From: Flavobacterium xueshanense
GTDB taxonomy: Bacteria; Bacteroidota; Bacteroidia; Flavobacteriales; Flavobacteriaceae
Direction of reading: 5' to 3'
Length of the DNA: 64,000 nt
Assembly: GCF_900112975.1 (NCBI RefSeq)
Contig: NZ_FONQ01000008.1
Span: 62,001-126,000 of the forward strand
The notes beneath the pieces are model-generated. The model saw only the letters and a program-made list of their open reading frames with translations, was not told the DNA's origin and made no database searches. The translations under genes and the position numbers were made by a program. Every line of letters starts with the position of its first letter. The first letter of the stretch is position 1. Positions 26,456 through 35,030 of this stretch are shown here, one piece after another.

Positions 26456-27050
26456 GATTGCCCCGAAAAAGTTAGACACTATTTGGGTATTTTTTTATGG
26501 AAAGAAAAGTCAAGTATGATCATGCGTTTAAGCTTGAATGCGTAAAATTAGCATTAGAAAAACATTATTCTTGCAATAATGTTTCTATTGAAAAGGGTTT
26601 AGAAAGATCAAACCGTCGCAAATGGATTGGATTTTATAAAGAATATTGAGCCATTGGTTTGTTGCTTAGAAAGAGAAAGATACCATCGAGGTATTAGCAA
26701 AAAAAATACGAGTTGCTGCCCAACCAAATTTCAATGTGGAAGGCGGAAGCCATACGGAATCTTTCTGCGGTTTTTTCTGCAGAAAAAACGGTCGTTGCCA
26801 AAGATAAAATTCCAACAGAGAAACTCTATGCTCGAATAGGTGAGCTGACTTTGGAGAATGACTTTTTAAAAAAAAAGTCTGGGTTAGTATCCATCAGTGA
26901 ACGAGTGAAAATGGTCGATACCCAAAATAAATTGAGCATTGTCAAACAATGTCGATTATTAGAAATTCATCGCGGCGGTCTTTACTATATAGCAAAACAG
27001 GAAAGTTTAGAGAACTTGAAAATAATGCAATTACTAGACCAACAGTATTT
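26456..27050 (+). mobile_element. Degenerate IS3-family insertion sequence
   Basis: Starts near TGCCCCGAAAAAGTTAGACA, which resembles an IS end. An ORF at 26497-26649 encodes an orfA-like HTH (MERKVKYDHAFKLECVKLAL, RKWIGFYKEY). In another frame, after decay, comes LPNQISMWKAEAIRNLSAVF, the leucine-zipper-like KLYARIGELTLENDFLKKKS, and the start of orfB (GLVSISERVKMVDTQNKLSI, CRLLEIHRGGLYYIAKQ). The DDE catalytic core and the right end are missing; the element stops where the TIGR02757 gene begins (27052). Stops and frameshifts make it immobile. Confidence 0.85.
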
Positions 27051-27051
27051 G

Positions 27052-27825
27052 CTAAAATCCTTCAAATATTCCTAATCCGAAAAGAGCAAAATCATATTTT
27101 ACGGGGTCATGTGCGTCAAGTAATCTTAAACTAGTATCCAATTCTAATAAAGCTTTAGAATCATTTTGTTTTCTGGTTAACAAGCCTAATTTACGAGCTA
27201 CATTGCCAGAATGAACATCAAGTGGGCATGAAAGCTTGGAAGGGGAAATATTGTTCCAAATTCCTAAGTCTACACCAGTATTATCATTTCTAACGAACCA
27301 CCTTAAACACATATTGATTCTTTTTGCAACTGAGCCTTTGTATGGGTCAGCTACATGTTTTCGTGTTCTAATTAAATGTGGAATTTCAAAGAAAGCTTCA
27401 TTAAGAGCATGTATCGCTGGTTGTAAAGAAGTGTCTATTTGATTGTCTGTAAAAATTTGTTGTAAACCACCTTTGTTAGTATATATGTGTTTTAAAGCTT
27501 TTATAAAATGAATTAAATCAACTGAATTAAATGTACGGTGAACAAAACCTTCCAATTGTTCCAGTTGATAATCATTATGACTCATAATAAAGTCATAGGG
27601 AGAATCACCTAACATATCCATCATACGATGACCATTTTTAGTTATCATCTTTCGATTTCCCCATGCTATTGTTGAAGCTAAAAATCCAGCAATTTCAATA
27701 TCTTCTTTTAAAGAATAACGATGAGGAACACTTATAGGGTCTGGTTCAATAAAGTCACTCGTGTTATATTGAAGGACTTTTGAATCTAAAAAATCTTTTA
27801 ACTCCTCTTTACTTAATTCTCTCAT
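27052..27825 (-). CDS. TIGR02757 (DUF2400) family protein, intact copy
   Basis: A 257-residue cytosolic protein of the TIGR02757 family, conserved in Bacteroidota and some other phyla, function unknown. It shows the family's HRYSLKEDIEIAGFLASTIA near the N-terminus and the C-terminal LSCPLDVHSGNVARKLGLLT with DPVKYDFALFGLGIFEGF. The helix-hairpin-helix-like pattern and length recall DNA glycosylase folds, but no activity is known. The stop abuts the truncated IS3 relic. On the opposite strand just upstream lies a partial second copy of the same family (27869-28168), about 75% identical over 84 aligned residues by my count. Confidence 0.9.
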   Translation of the reverse strand: MRELSKEELKDFLDSKVLQYNTSDFIEPDPISVPHRYSLKEDIEIAGFLASTIAWGNRKMITKNGHRMMDMLGDSPYDFIMSHNDYQLEQLEGFVHRTFNSVDLIHFIKALKHIYTNKGGLQQIFTDNQIDTSLQPAIHALNEAFFEIPHLIRTRKHVADPYKGSVAKRINMCLRWFVRNDNTGVDLGIWNNISPSKLSCPLDVHSGNVARKLGLLTRKQNDSKALLELDTSLRLLDAHDPVKYDFALFGLGIFEGF

Positions 27826-27851
27826 TTCGTTGTGAATCCTTTGTATATAGG

Positions 27852-27859
27852 CAAATATA
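27852..27859 (-). promoter_or_regulatory. Candidate -7 box of the TIGR02757 gene
   Basis: TATATTTG on the minus strand, 26 bases before the start codon. It has a TTG 15 bases further upstream, close to the lower spacing limit. Confidence 0.4.
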
Positions 27860-27868
27860 AGTTAATTC

Positions 27869-28168
27869 ATGGAACAATTTAAGGCTACCTTATTTAACTG
27901 CATCAACATTTATCTCCGTTGGATGATTCGCCAAGACAATAAAGGAGTCGATTTAGGAATCTGGAAAAGTATTTCAACAGCTTCATTATCTTGTCCTTTG
28001 GACGTACATTCCGGAAATGTGGCACGCAAATTAGGTGTTTTGACCCGAAAAGAAAATGATGGCAAAGCATTATCAGAATTAGATTTAAAACTTCGTGAAT
28101 TTGATGCAAAGGACTCCGTAAAATACGATTTTGCCTTAATTAGATTAGGGATTTTCGAAGGATTTTAA
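27869..28168 (+). pseudogene. Truncated second copy of a TIGR02757 gene
   Basis: A 99-codon ORF whose last 84 codons encode the C-terminal third of a TIGR02757 protein (GVDLGIWKSISTASLSCPLD, VHSGNVARKLGVLTRKEND, ending LGIFEGF). It aligns end to end with the intact copy on the other strand, with about 63 of 84 residues the same. The first 15 codons do not match. The N-terminal two thirds are gone, so it is a relic of a gene that once ran in the plus direction. The two copies diverge too much for a recent duplication. Confidence 0.88.
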
Positions 28169-28943
28169 CTTCCCCGAAAGTTAATTTGTTGTTTGTATAA
28201 TTTTTATTTATATATTTAGGCCTAAAGCTGTTTTAGAATAGTCCCCACTATTTTATTTACAACCAATGCCCTTACAAAAATCGAACTTAAACTGAACAAA
28301 AACATGAAAACCTACCTGAATGTTTTGCTGCGAAATAATATTGATATCAACATTATTTTCCGAACTGAATTAATATTTTTTAGTACCTTAAAAAATTTAA
28401 TAACTAAATTTAATTTTCCCAATAATTCTTTTTATATACTCAAGTTATCCAATGATTTGATTCGGCATTTTGTCAAACATCATTCGCTTTTTTCTTTTCC
28501 CAGCTTTCAGCTGTTACTTTATCTAAAAAATAATGGATTTGGAAACAAAGACAAAATTAATGATTACTTCAAAACAAGTCTTTCTTATAACAGTTTATAT
28601 TAGTTTAAAACAAAAATTATAAGTAGGCCTTCATCGCGATGGATATAATCTTTGTTTAATTACTTTAATAATTTACTGAAATCAACAAGTTTTAAATAAC
28701 TTCATTAAATAATTAAAAGTCAGAAACTATTGTTGATGGCTTTTCGTAGATATAGATGTTAGGTATTAGACCAATCATTCCTATTTGGCATTCCCAAGTA
28801 AAATAAATTAGAGATTCAATCCATGATAAAAAAATTACTTAGAGAAAAACTACAAAACAAAATTGCAGAAGTTATAAATTTTTACCAATTTATTTTAAAG
28901 CACTTATCGTTTATATTTTTACCAGAATTAAAATTAATGTTCC
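28169..28943. other. Intergenic region upstream of the surface-glycan locus
   Basis: About 775 bases with very high AT. A 12-base palindrome, TTTAGGCCTAAA, lies near 28217. A 99-codon ORF (28304-28603) has no recognisable pattern and low-complexity composition, so I do not call it. A 42-codon ORF (28823-28951, MIKKLLREKLQNKIAEVINF) overlaps the response-regulator start by a few bases (stop TGA within the first codons) and might couple translation, but it is unproven. AATCTTTG near 28648 is one base from the -7 consensus. The operon promoter probably lies here. Confidence 0.4.
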
Positions 28944-29312
28944 ATGAGTGATCCCAAAAAAATTGTCTTAGCAGAGGATAATTCTATTTTTTTGTTGTTA
29001 CTCAAATTTAGATTAGAAAAAGAGGGTTATAAAATCCTGACCGCTGTGGATGGCAAAGAAGCAATTGAATTAATTGAAGAACACAGTCCAGAATTAATTT
29101 TGACCGATATTATGATGCCTTTCATCAGCGGATTAGAGGTTATTAGTCATGTAAGAAACAAACTGAACATGCAAACTCCTATCATTGTTTTTTCATCAGC
29201 CGGTCAAGAGGAAATAGTCCTGAAAGCATTTGACTTAGGTGCTACTGATTTTATGAGTAAACCTTTAAGCCCCAATGAACTGGTCATTAGAGTAAAAAGA
29301 TTACTGCCCTAA
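28944..29312 (+). CDS. Single-domain response regulator (receiver only)
   Basis: A 122-residue CheY-like receiver domain. The acidic pair is Glu11-Asp12 (LAEDNS), the phospho-acceptor is Asp55 (LTDIMMP), the conserved Ser/Thr is around 84-85 (VFSSAGQ) and the lysine is Lys106 (MSKPLSP). There is no output domain, so it must act by binding a partner. It is the first gene of a plus-strand run that encodes a HEAT-repeat membrane protein, a processive glycosyltransferase and export/decoration proteins, and is 26 bases from the next gene. I infer that it controls glycan synthesis allosterically, possibly through the HEAT-repeat protein. The cognate kinase is not visible. Confidence 0.9.
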   Translation: MSDPKKIVLAEDNSIFLLLLKFRLEKEGYKILTAVDGKEAIELIEEHSPELILTDIMMPFISGLEVISHVRNKLNMQTPIIVFSSAGQEEIVLKAFDLGATDFMSKPLSPNELVIRVKRLLP

Positions 29313-29338
29313 TAGTTTAAATTACCTGATATTATAAC

Positions 29339-30442
29339 ATGAATACAAATTACTATTTGATTGATTATTTTAATGAATCGCCATCTATTATTCAAGTAGC
29401 ATGGAGCATTAGTGGTGTGTTTTTCGTAATTATCACTCCATTGATTCTTTATCTAAAGTTTTTGAGAGGACATTTGAGAAAAAAAGAAAGAGTAACAGCT
29501 GAATTTGAGAATGATTTTGAATCGTCTCTTATTAACTATTTGTATTCCGGAAATGAAGAAGAGGAAATCAGTTCAGAGCAGAAAGTAATTATTAATCAAT
29601 TAAAAGAATGTATTAAAGACCCGTTCAGACGAAAAATTTTAATTGCTGTTTTGTTGAAATTAAAAAATGAAGTTTCAGGGGAAATTGCTGAAGCTATTCA
29701 GAAACTGTACTTTCATACGGGTCTTGTCAATTTTGCTTTATCACGATTAAAACATAAAAAATGGTATGTTATTGCTAAAGGAATTCGCGAACTAAAGCAA
29801 TTTCATGTAAAGGAAGCGCATGATGAAGTTATTGTTCACATCAATCATCCCAGAAGAGAAGTCCGAAAAGAAATGCAATTGTACATGGTCAATTTATTTT
29901 ATTTTGACGGACTTGATTTTTTAGATGTTTTAGAAACGCAATTATCAGAGTGGGACCAAATTCAATTATTAGAAGTATTGCAGCGATTGGAAAACCAAAA
30001 TATTTCTAATATCAAATCTTGGTTGAATTCCTCTAATGATTCCGTTATTATTTTTGCTTTAAAACTTGCAAAAATTTACAATCAGTTTGAGGCAAAAGAC
30101 GAATTGATAAATTTGTTATACCACATTAATAAAAAAATCAGATTAGAAGCTATACATGTATTAAGTTATTTAAATGTCTTAGAAGCCAAAGACATTTTGA
30201 AAAATAATATCGAAGGACGAAGCCTGGAGGAACAAATTGCTTTTTTTAAACTGATGGAGGATTTGTATGAACAAACCGATGAGTCTTTTGTAATGAAATA
30301 CATCCATCACGAAATTTTCGAAATTAAAGTTTCTACTTTAAAAATTTTAAAAGTGCTAAATAGAGAAAGATTCAACCTTCTTAAATTTGAATCTTCTGAG
30401 TCTAATTTTTTAAGAATTGTTAATTTCATCGAAAATAATTAA
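29339..30442 (+). CDS. Membrane-anchored HEAT-repeat protein
   Basis: A 367-residue protein. One membrane helix is near the N-terminus (IIQVAWSISGVFFVIITPLI, about residues 17-40). The rest is helical, with HEAT/Armadillo-like pairs such as LVNFALSRLKHKKWYVIAKG, IRELKQFHVKEAHDEVIVHI and KIRLEAIHVLSYLNVLEAKD. Such solenoids are protein-docking platforms. It lies between the receiver gene and the glycosyltransferase gene (2 bases to the next start), so it is probably a scaffold that transmits the receiver's state to the synthase at the inner membrane. No enzyme motif was seen. The family name is not known to me. Confidence 0.82.
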   Translation: MNTNYYLIDYFNESPSIIQVAWSISGVFFVIITPLILYLKFLRGHLRKKERVTAEFENDFESSLINYLYSGNEEEEISSEQKVIINQLKECIKDPFRRKILIAVLLKLKNEVSGEIAEAIQKLYFHTGLVNFALSRLKHKKWYVIAKGIRELKQFHVKEAHDEVIVHINHPRREVRKEMQLYMVNLFYFDGLDFLDVLETQLSEWDQIQLLEVLQRLENQNISNIKSWLNSSNDSVIIFALKLAKIYNQFEAKDELINLLYHINKKIRLEAIHVLSYLNVLEAKDILKNNIEGRSLEEQIAFFKLMEDLYEQTDESFVMKYIHHEIFEIKVSTLKILKVLNRERFNLLKFESSESNFLRIVNFIENN

Positions 30443-30444
30443 AT

Positions 30445-31875
30445 ATGGGAGCAACTACATATCAAATTATTCTTGAGGTAATTCATTATTTATTTTTTAT
30501 ATACAGCATTGCGGCAATCGGATCTTATCTCCTGCTTGCCGCCATTTCTGCTGTGGAGACGGTTGAATACAAACGAAAAAACAGTTTTGTAAATTACAAA
30601 GAAATAATGTCCTCAAACATTTCACCTTCTATTTCTATCATCGCACCAGCGTATAATGAAAGTTTGAATATTGTTGAAAACGTGCGTTCCTTATTGTCTA
30701 ACCACTATGTAAATTATGACGTAATTATAGTAAATGACGGAAGTAAAGATGACAGCTTAGAAAAACTGATTGACGTTTATGATTTGGTACCGGTAAATTA
30801 TCTCATCAATGAACAAATTCCGACCAAACCCCTCAGAAAAGGAATTTACAAATCAACAAATCCCGCATTTGAAAAACTAATTATCGTTGATAAAGAAAAC
30901 GGAGGGAAATCTGATGCTTTGAATATGGGACTTAATATAAGCAACAGTAAATATGTAGCTTGTATCGATGTAGATTGTTTATTATTAGAAGATTCTCTTC
31001 AAAAAATGATAAAACCATTTCTGGAGATTACTGATAGAAGAGTTATTGCTGCCGGTGGAGTAATCAGAATTTCGAATTCCTGTGTTGTCAAAGACGGTAA
31101 ATTACATGACGTCAATTTTCCTAAAAAACTATTGGAGCAAGGACAAATTTTAGAATACATTCGTGCTTTTTTATTAGGAAGAATGGCCTGGAGCAGACTC
31201 AATGGTTTGTTAGTTATTTCTGGAGCTTTTGGTCTTTTTGATAAAAAAATTGCAATTAGGGTTGGCGGTTACGACACTAAAACTGTAGGAGAAGATATGG
31301 AGCTTGTGGTGAGAATGAGAGGCCACATGGAAGAGCTGAAAAAAAAATATAAAGTAGCGTATATTCCTGATCCGTTGTGCTGGACAGAAGCTCCTGATAA
31401 TTATAAAATATTTATTTCGCAAAGAAACAGATGGACTCGCGGAACTATTGAAACCTTAAGAAGACATCGGAAAATTGGCTTTAATCCAAAATATAAAGCG
31501 CTGGGAATGCTGAGTTATCCGTATTGGTTTTTTTTCGAAAGATTGGCACCCGTAATCGAAGTGGTTGGTCTGTTTTATTTTGGAATCCTTATTTTGTTTA
31601 ATCTAGTACGATGGGATTATTCATTTGCCTTTATCACTTTAGCTTATTTATTTACTGTTTTCTTTTCGCTGATAGCCTTAGTTACTGAAGAATTAACCTA
31701 TCATCAGTATAAAAAGAAAGGAACGGGTTTTCGCTTATTACGGATCGCTTTTTTAGAACCAATCGTTACTCATCCCTTTATTTTATATGCTGCAATTCGA
31801 GGAAATATAGATTACTATTTTAACAAAAAGAAGAAATGGGGAGAAATGACCCGAAAAGGAATGACGAAAGGATAA
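30445..31875 (+). CDS. Processive family 2 glycosyltransferase (PgaC/HasA-like synthase)
   Basis: A 476-residue inner-membrane enzyme. N-terminal TM helix or helices (residues 10-38) lead to a GT-A domain with ISIIAPAYNES, VNDGS (97-100), the DxD-type ACIDVDC (175-178), GEDMEL with the catalytic aspartate (283-284) and QRNRW (326-330), the Q-x-x-R-W signature of processive synthases such as cellulose, hyaluronan and poly-GlcNAc synthases. Several C-terminal TM helices form the polymer channel (VIEVVGLFYFGILILFNLV, TLAYLFTVFFSLIALV). It likely polymerises a beta-linked glycan and moves it across the inner membrane. No PilZ domain follows, so c-di-GMP control by that route is unlikely; the receiver and HEAT genes upstream may replace it. 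The sugar is unknown. Confidence 0.9.
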   Translation: MGATTYQIILEVIHYLFFIYSIAAIGSYLLLAAISAVETVEYKRKNSFVNYKEIMSSNISPSISIIAPAYNESLNIVENVRSLLSNHYVNYDVIIVNDGSKDDSLEKLIDVYDLVPVNYLINEQIPTKPLRKGIYKSTNPAFEKLIIVDKENGGKSDALNMGLNISNSKYVACIDVDCLLLEDSLQKMIKPFLEITDRRVIAAGGVIRISNSCVVKDGKLHDVNFPKKLLEQGQILEYIRAFLLGRMAWSRLNGLLVISGAFGLFDKKIAIRVGGYDTKTVGEDMELVVRMRGHMEELKKKYKVAYIPDPLCWTEAPDNYKIFISQRNRWTRGTIETLRRHRKIGFNPKYKALGMLSYPYWFFFERLAPVIEVVGLFYFGILILFNLVRWDYSFAFITLAYLFTVFFSLIALVTEELTYHQYKKKGTGFRLLRIAFLEPIVTHPFILYAAIRGNIDYYFNKKKKWGEMTRKGMTKG

Positions 31876-31894
31876 AACAATAAACCACAGATTA

Positions 31895-34282
31895 ATGAAA
31901 GTGAAATTTACTTATAAAGACATTTTAGAATACCTATATGCAACGGTTTCGTTAATCCTTATTTTTTGTCTGTTAAGTTTTATTGAAGTATTCAAAAATT
32001 TTGATAAACTGTCATTCGCGTATAAAATATTAAATGATTTTTTCACCGGAATATTAATTGGTTTATTGTTTTTTCCGTTGTATTTAGTATTAAAATACAT
32101 TAAAAATTCTGTGGCAATAATTGTTATCAAAATACTATTCTCTGTTATTGCACTCATTCAACTTGGACTAATAGGATACAGCATGACGACTCATATTAAT
32201 CTTGGTGCAGATCTCTTAGGGTATTCATTGAGTGATATGTACACTACTGTTACTGCATCTTTGTCCATTTCATTCCTTCTGTTTTTACCTTTGATAGCTT
32301 TGCCTGTTATTTATTTGGCACTGAACTGGTTGTTGCATTTTTTTGGACATAAAATCAACTCTAAAATTTTACTTGCAGCTGTATTCGTTTTTGGAAGTTT
32401 AAATTTAATACTTGCCGGAAGCAGTAAACCTGCTACTCAAAACAAATTGAATTTCTTGTTGAGTGACATCATTCGTGCTGAAAATGATAAATCTTTGGCT
32501 TCTCAGGGCAATACCACTTTTAAAAAAGAATACCCTTTAGAACAATCCTCAGAAAACATTAAAGATGTTCTGGCTCCATTTTTCAACATCAGCAAAGAGA
32601 AACCAAATGTTGTTTTTATAATTGTCGAAGGACTTGGTAGTGATTTTACGGATGATGGTGACTACAAAGGTTTCACGCCTTACCTGGATTCGTTGACATC
32701 GAAATCCCTTTATTGGGAGAATTTCGTAAGTACTGCTGGTAGAACATTTGGCGCACTGCCCTCGTTATTAGGTTCGTTGCCTTTTGGCGAAAATGGCTTT
32801 ATGGAATTGAATCCGTTACCCAAACACAATTCACTTATCAGTATACTGAAATCAAACGGGTACACTACCAATTATTTTTGTGGTGATGAATCCAGTTTTG
32901 ACAGAAAAAGTAATTTCTTAGAATACAATGGTATCGATAAAATAATAGATATTAATAAATTTGGCCCTGGATACGTTAAAACAAAAGAAAATGCCGGTGG
33001 ATTTTCATGGGGTTATCCCGATGCTGAAATATATCGTAAAGCATTAACTGAGTTACAAGATAACAAGCAACCCAGGCTGGATATTATAATGACCCTTACC
33101 AATCACGAACCATTTGATTTCCCTTCGAAAAAAGTGTACTTAGAAAAAGTGGAACACATTTTAAAAACCAAATCATATTTTGAAAGAAACAAACTAAATG
33201 AATACAAAGACATATTTGCCTGTTTGTTGTACACGGATAATTCTATCCAAAATTTCATGGAAGCCTATGCTAAAAGACCTGATTATGTAAATACCATTTT
33301 TATAATTACAGGTGATCATAGGCTAATTCCGGTGCCGCTAAAAGATAATTTATCGCGTTTTCATGTTCCTTTTTACATTTATAGCCCCATGCTGAAGAAA
33401 ACGGCAAAATTCAAATCTATTTCTTCACACAGTGATGTAACGCCAAGTTTAGTTTCTTTCTTAACCAATAATTACAAATTCAATGTATCAGAAAAAACAA
33501 CCTGGCTTGGTCAGGGACTTGACACTGTGAGACAATTTAGAAATATTCACAATATTCCGTTGATGCGATACAAAGGAAGCATCAATGATTATATTTATAA
33601 AGATTATTTCTATTCTGATGGGAATTTGTTTAAAATTGATGAAAATTTCAATCTGAGTGAAACGGACAACGATATGACGGAAACGGTAAGTAGTTCTTTC
33701 ACAGATTTTAAAAAATTAAATGCCTATTTGACTACAAAAAACAAAATCACCAACGCTGCTTCAAGCTTTATGAAACCTACATATACGTTTACTGCTGAAG
33801 AATTTTCGACCATTAAGAAATTAACAAAAGGATTGGATCACGACCACATATTCTTTTTAGCAAGAGATTTAGCATTCAAAAAAGAGCGCGAAAAAGCACT
33901 ATTATTATGCAATTATATTCTGAATGACCTTCCTAATTATGGCGACGTCAGAACTCTGAAAGGGCGAATATTAGCTTGGGATGGCGATTATAAAAATGCG
34001 GAAAAAGAATTATTGGAAGTAATCAACAGAACCCCTTTTTTTGGTGATTCCTATTTAGCGCTGATTGATGTGTATTGGTGGTCAAACCAAAATAAAAAAG
34101 CAGTGGCTATTGGCAAACAAGCATTAGACAATCAAATAAATGATGCCGAATTGGGTTATAAATTGGCTCAAGCATACCAAAGAACGAACAACCTTGTCAA
34201 ATCTAATAAGATTATTGATAGTATCATTAAAAAATATCCCAAAAACAATGACTACCTAAATTTTAAAAAATCTTTAAAATAA
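31895..34282 (+). CDS. AlkP-superfamily membrane transferase (LtaS/BcsG-like) with C-terminal TPRs
   Basis: A 795-residue protein. Residues 1-175 hold about five TM helices, as in LtaS and other phospho-form transferases. Residues about 235-530 are a PF00884 sulfatase/AlkP domain: metal-ligand Glu245 (VFIIVEGLGSD), nucleophile Thr284 (STAGRTFGALPSLLGS), His404 (LTNHEPF) and TGDH (472-475) for the remaining metal ligands. These enzymes move phosphoglycerol or phosphoethanolamine from phospholipids to a glycan outside the membrane. Residues about 680-795 are TPR-like repeats (LNDLPNYGDVRTLKGRILAW, NAEKELLEVI), very like the TPRs of the YaiO protein downstream. It lies 19 bases after the synthase gene. 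I infer that it decorates the glycan made by the synthase, as BcsG does cellulose. Confidence 0.85.
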   Translation: MKVKFTYKDILEYLYATVSLILIFCLLSFIEVFKNFDKLSFAYKILNDFFTGILIGLLFFPLYLVLKYIKNSVAIIVIKILFSVIALIQLGLIGYSMTTHINLGADLLGYSLSDMYTTVTASLSISFLLFLPLIALPVIYLALNWLLHFFGHKINSKILLAAVFVFGSLNLILAGSSKPATQNKLNFLLSDIIRAENDKSLASQGNTTFKKEYPLEQSSENIKDVLAPFFNISKEKPNVVFIIVEGLGSDFTDDGDYKGFTPYLDSLTSKSLYWENFVSTAGRTFGALPSLLGSLPFGENGFMELNPLPKHNSLISILKSNGYTTNYFCGDESSFDRKSNFLEYNGIDKIIDINKFGPGYVKTKENAGGFSWGYPDAEIYRKALTELQDNKQPRLDIIMTLTNHEPFDFPSKKVYLEKVEHILKTKSYFERNKLNEYKDIFACLLYTDNSIQNFMEAYAKRPDYVNTIFIITGDHRLIPVPLKDNLSRFHVPFYIYSPMLKKTAKFKSISSHSDVTPSLVSFLTNNYKFNVSEKTTWLGQGLDTVRQFRNIHNIPLMRYKGSINDYIYKDYFYSDGNLFKIDENFNLSETDNDMTETVSSSFTDFKKLNAYLTTKNKITNAASSFMKPTYTFTAEEFSTIKKLTKGLDHDHIFFLARDLAFKKEREKALLLCNYILNDLPNYGDVRTLKGRILAWDGDYKNAEKELLEVINRTPFFGDSYLALIDVYWWSNQNKKAVAIGKQALDNQINDAELGYKLAQAYQRTNNLVKSNKIIDSIIKKYPKNNDYLNFKKSLK

Positions 34283-34371
34283 ATTTAAATTATGCGATAT
34301 ATTAATACGTTAAATATCAGAAATTAACTTTATGTAATTATCTGCAACTAAATAAAAAATAATAACAAGAA

Positions 34372-34929
34372 ATGATAAAAAAATAAAAAACGTCAATAGC
34401 ATTTACAAAAAATTTATTTGTTGTTGTCGCAATTACAAAAACCAGCAGAAATACAGAAATTGAAATTTGTAAATATATCCCTTAAGGGGAAAACAAAATT
34501 ATTGTTGAATTTGGCATGGGACATGGAAATATTACAAGAGAAATTCTAAATAATATCTCTTGCACTTCAAAAGTATTTGCTTTTGAAGTTAACAAAGATT
34601 TTTGTAAACAAGTGGAAAGTGAAATATCGGATAGCAGATTAGTAATAATTAATGATGGCGCCGAAAACATAAAAAAGCACATCAATGAAAATATTGATTC
34701 TGTGATTGGATCAATAACTTTTTCCTTTTTTTCAAAAGAAAAGGGAATGGGAATGGGAATAATTCAGGATTCGTACGATAAATTAGTGGATAACGCGTAT
34801 TTTAGTCAGGTTTTATAAATAAAGTTTAATTTTAAAAAATTTGAACAAATCTTTAATTAGTGTTCCATAAAGTCCATAAAAAACACTCCCACAGAATATA
34901 TTTTTCATTGCAAAAAAGAATGTAATTAA
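34372..34929 (+). pseudogene. Broken SAM-dependent methyltransferase gene
   Basis: One plus-strand frame gives a continuous protein-like sequence broken by stops. It starts MIKK, has a stop at 34384, then TSIAFTKNLFVVVAITKTSR, a stop near 34485, ENKIIVEFGMGHGNITREIL with the SAM-binding G-x-G-x-G-like loop, KVFAFEVNKDFCKQVESEIS, then SQVL, a stop at 34816, and finally KFNFKKFEQIFN, another stop, and NTPTEYIFHCKKECN. It resembles small methyltransferases related to phospholipid N-methyltransferase and rRNA adenine methyltransferases. With at least four in-frame stops it is not functional. It lies in the gap between the AlkP-superfamily gene and the phosphatase gene. Confidence 0.8.
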
Positions 34930-35030
34930 CATTTTTATAAAAAAAGGAAATAGGAATAAAATTAAAGAAACTATCTTGGCAAACAAGTTTAAAATATATC
35001 AAAAAACACAATCTTACTTTTAAAATAAAT

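Noticed and set aside
26627..26839. 70-codon ORF within the IS3 relic
   Set aside because: It is an out-of-frame reading of the transposase sequence; the matching orfA/orfB residues are in other frames.
28304..28603. 99-codon plus-strand ORF in the gap before the response-regulator gene
   Set aside because: Low-complexity, AT-driven composition (many N, F, L, I, K), no domain pattern, no good upstream signal, and far from the next gene. Chance ORFs of this size are expected in such AT-rich DNA.
28823..28951. 42-codon ORF overlapping the response-regulator start
   Set aside because: It could couple translation to the regulator, but it has no recognisable pattern and such overlaps occur by chance; mentioned in the intergenic entry and not called as a gene.
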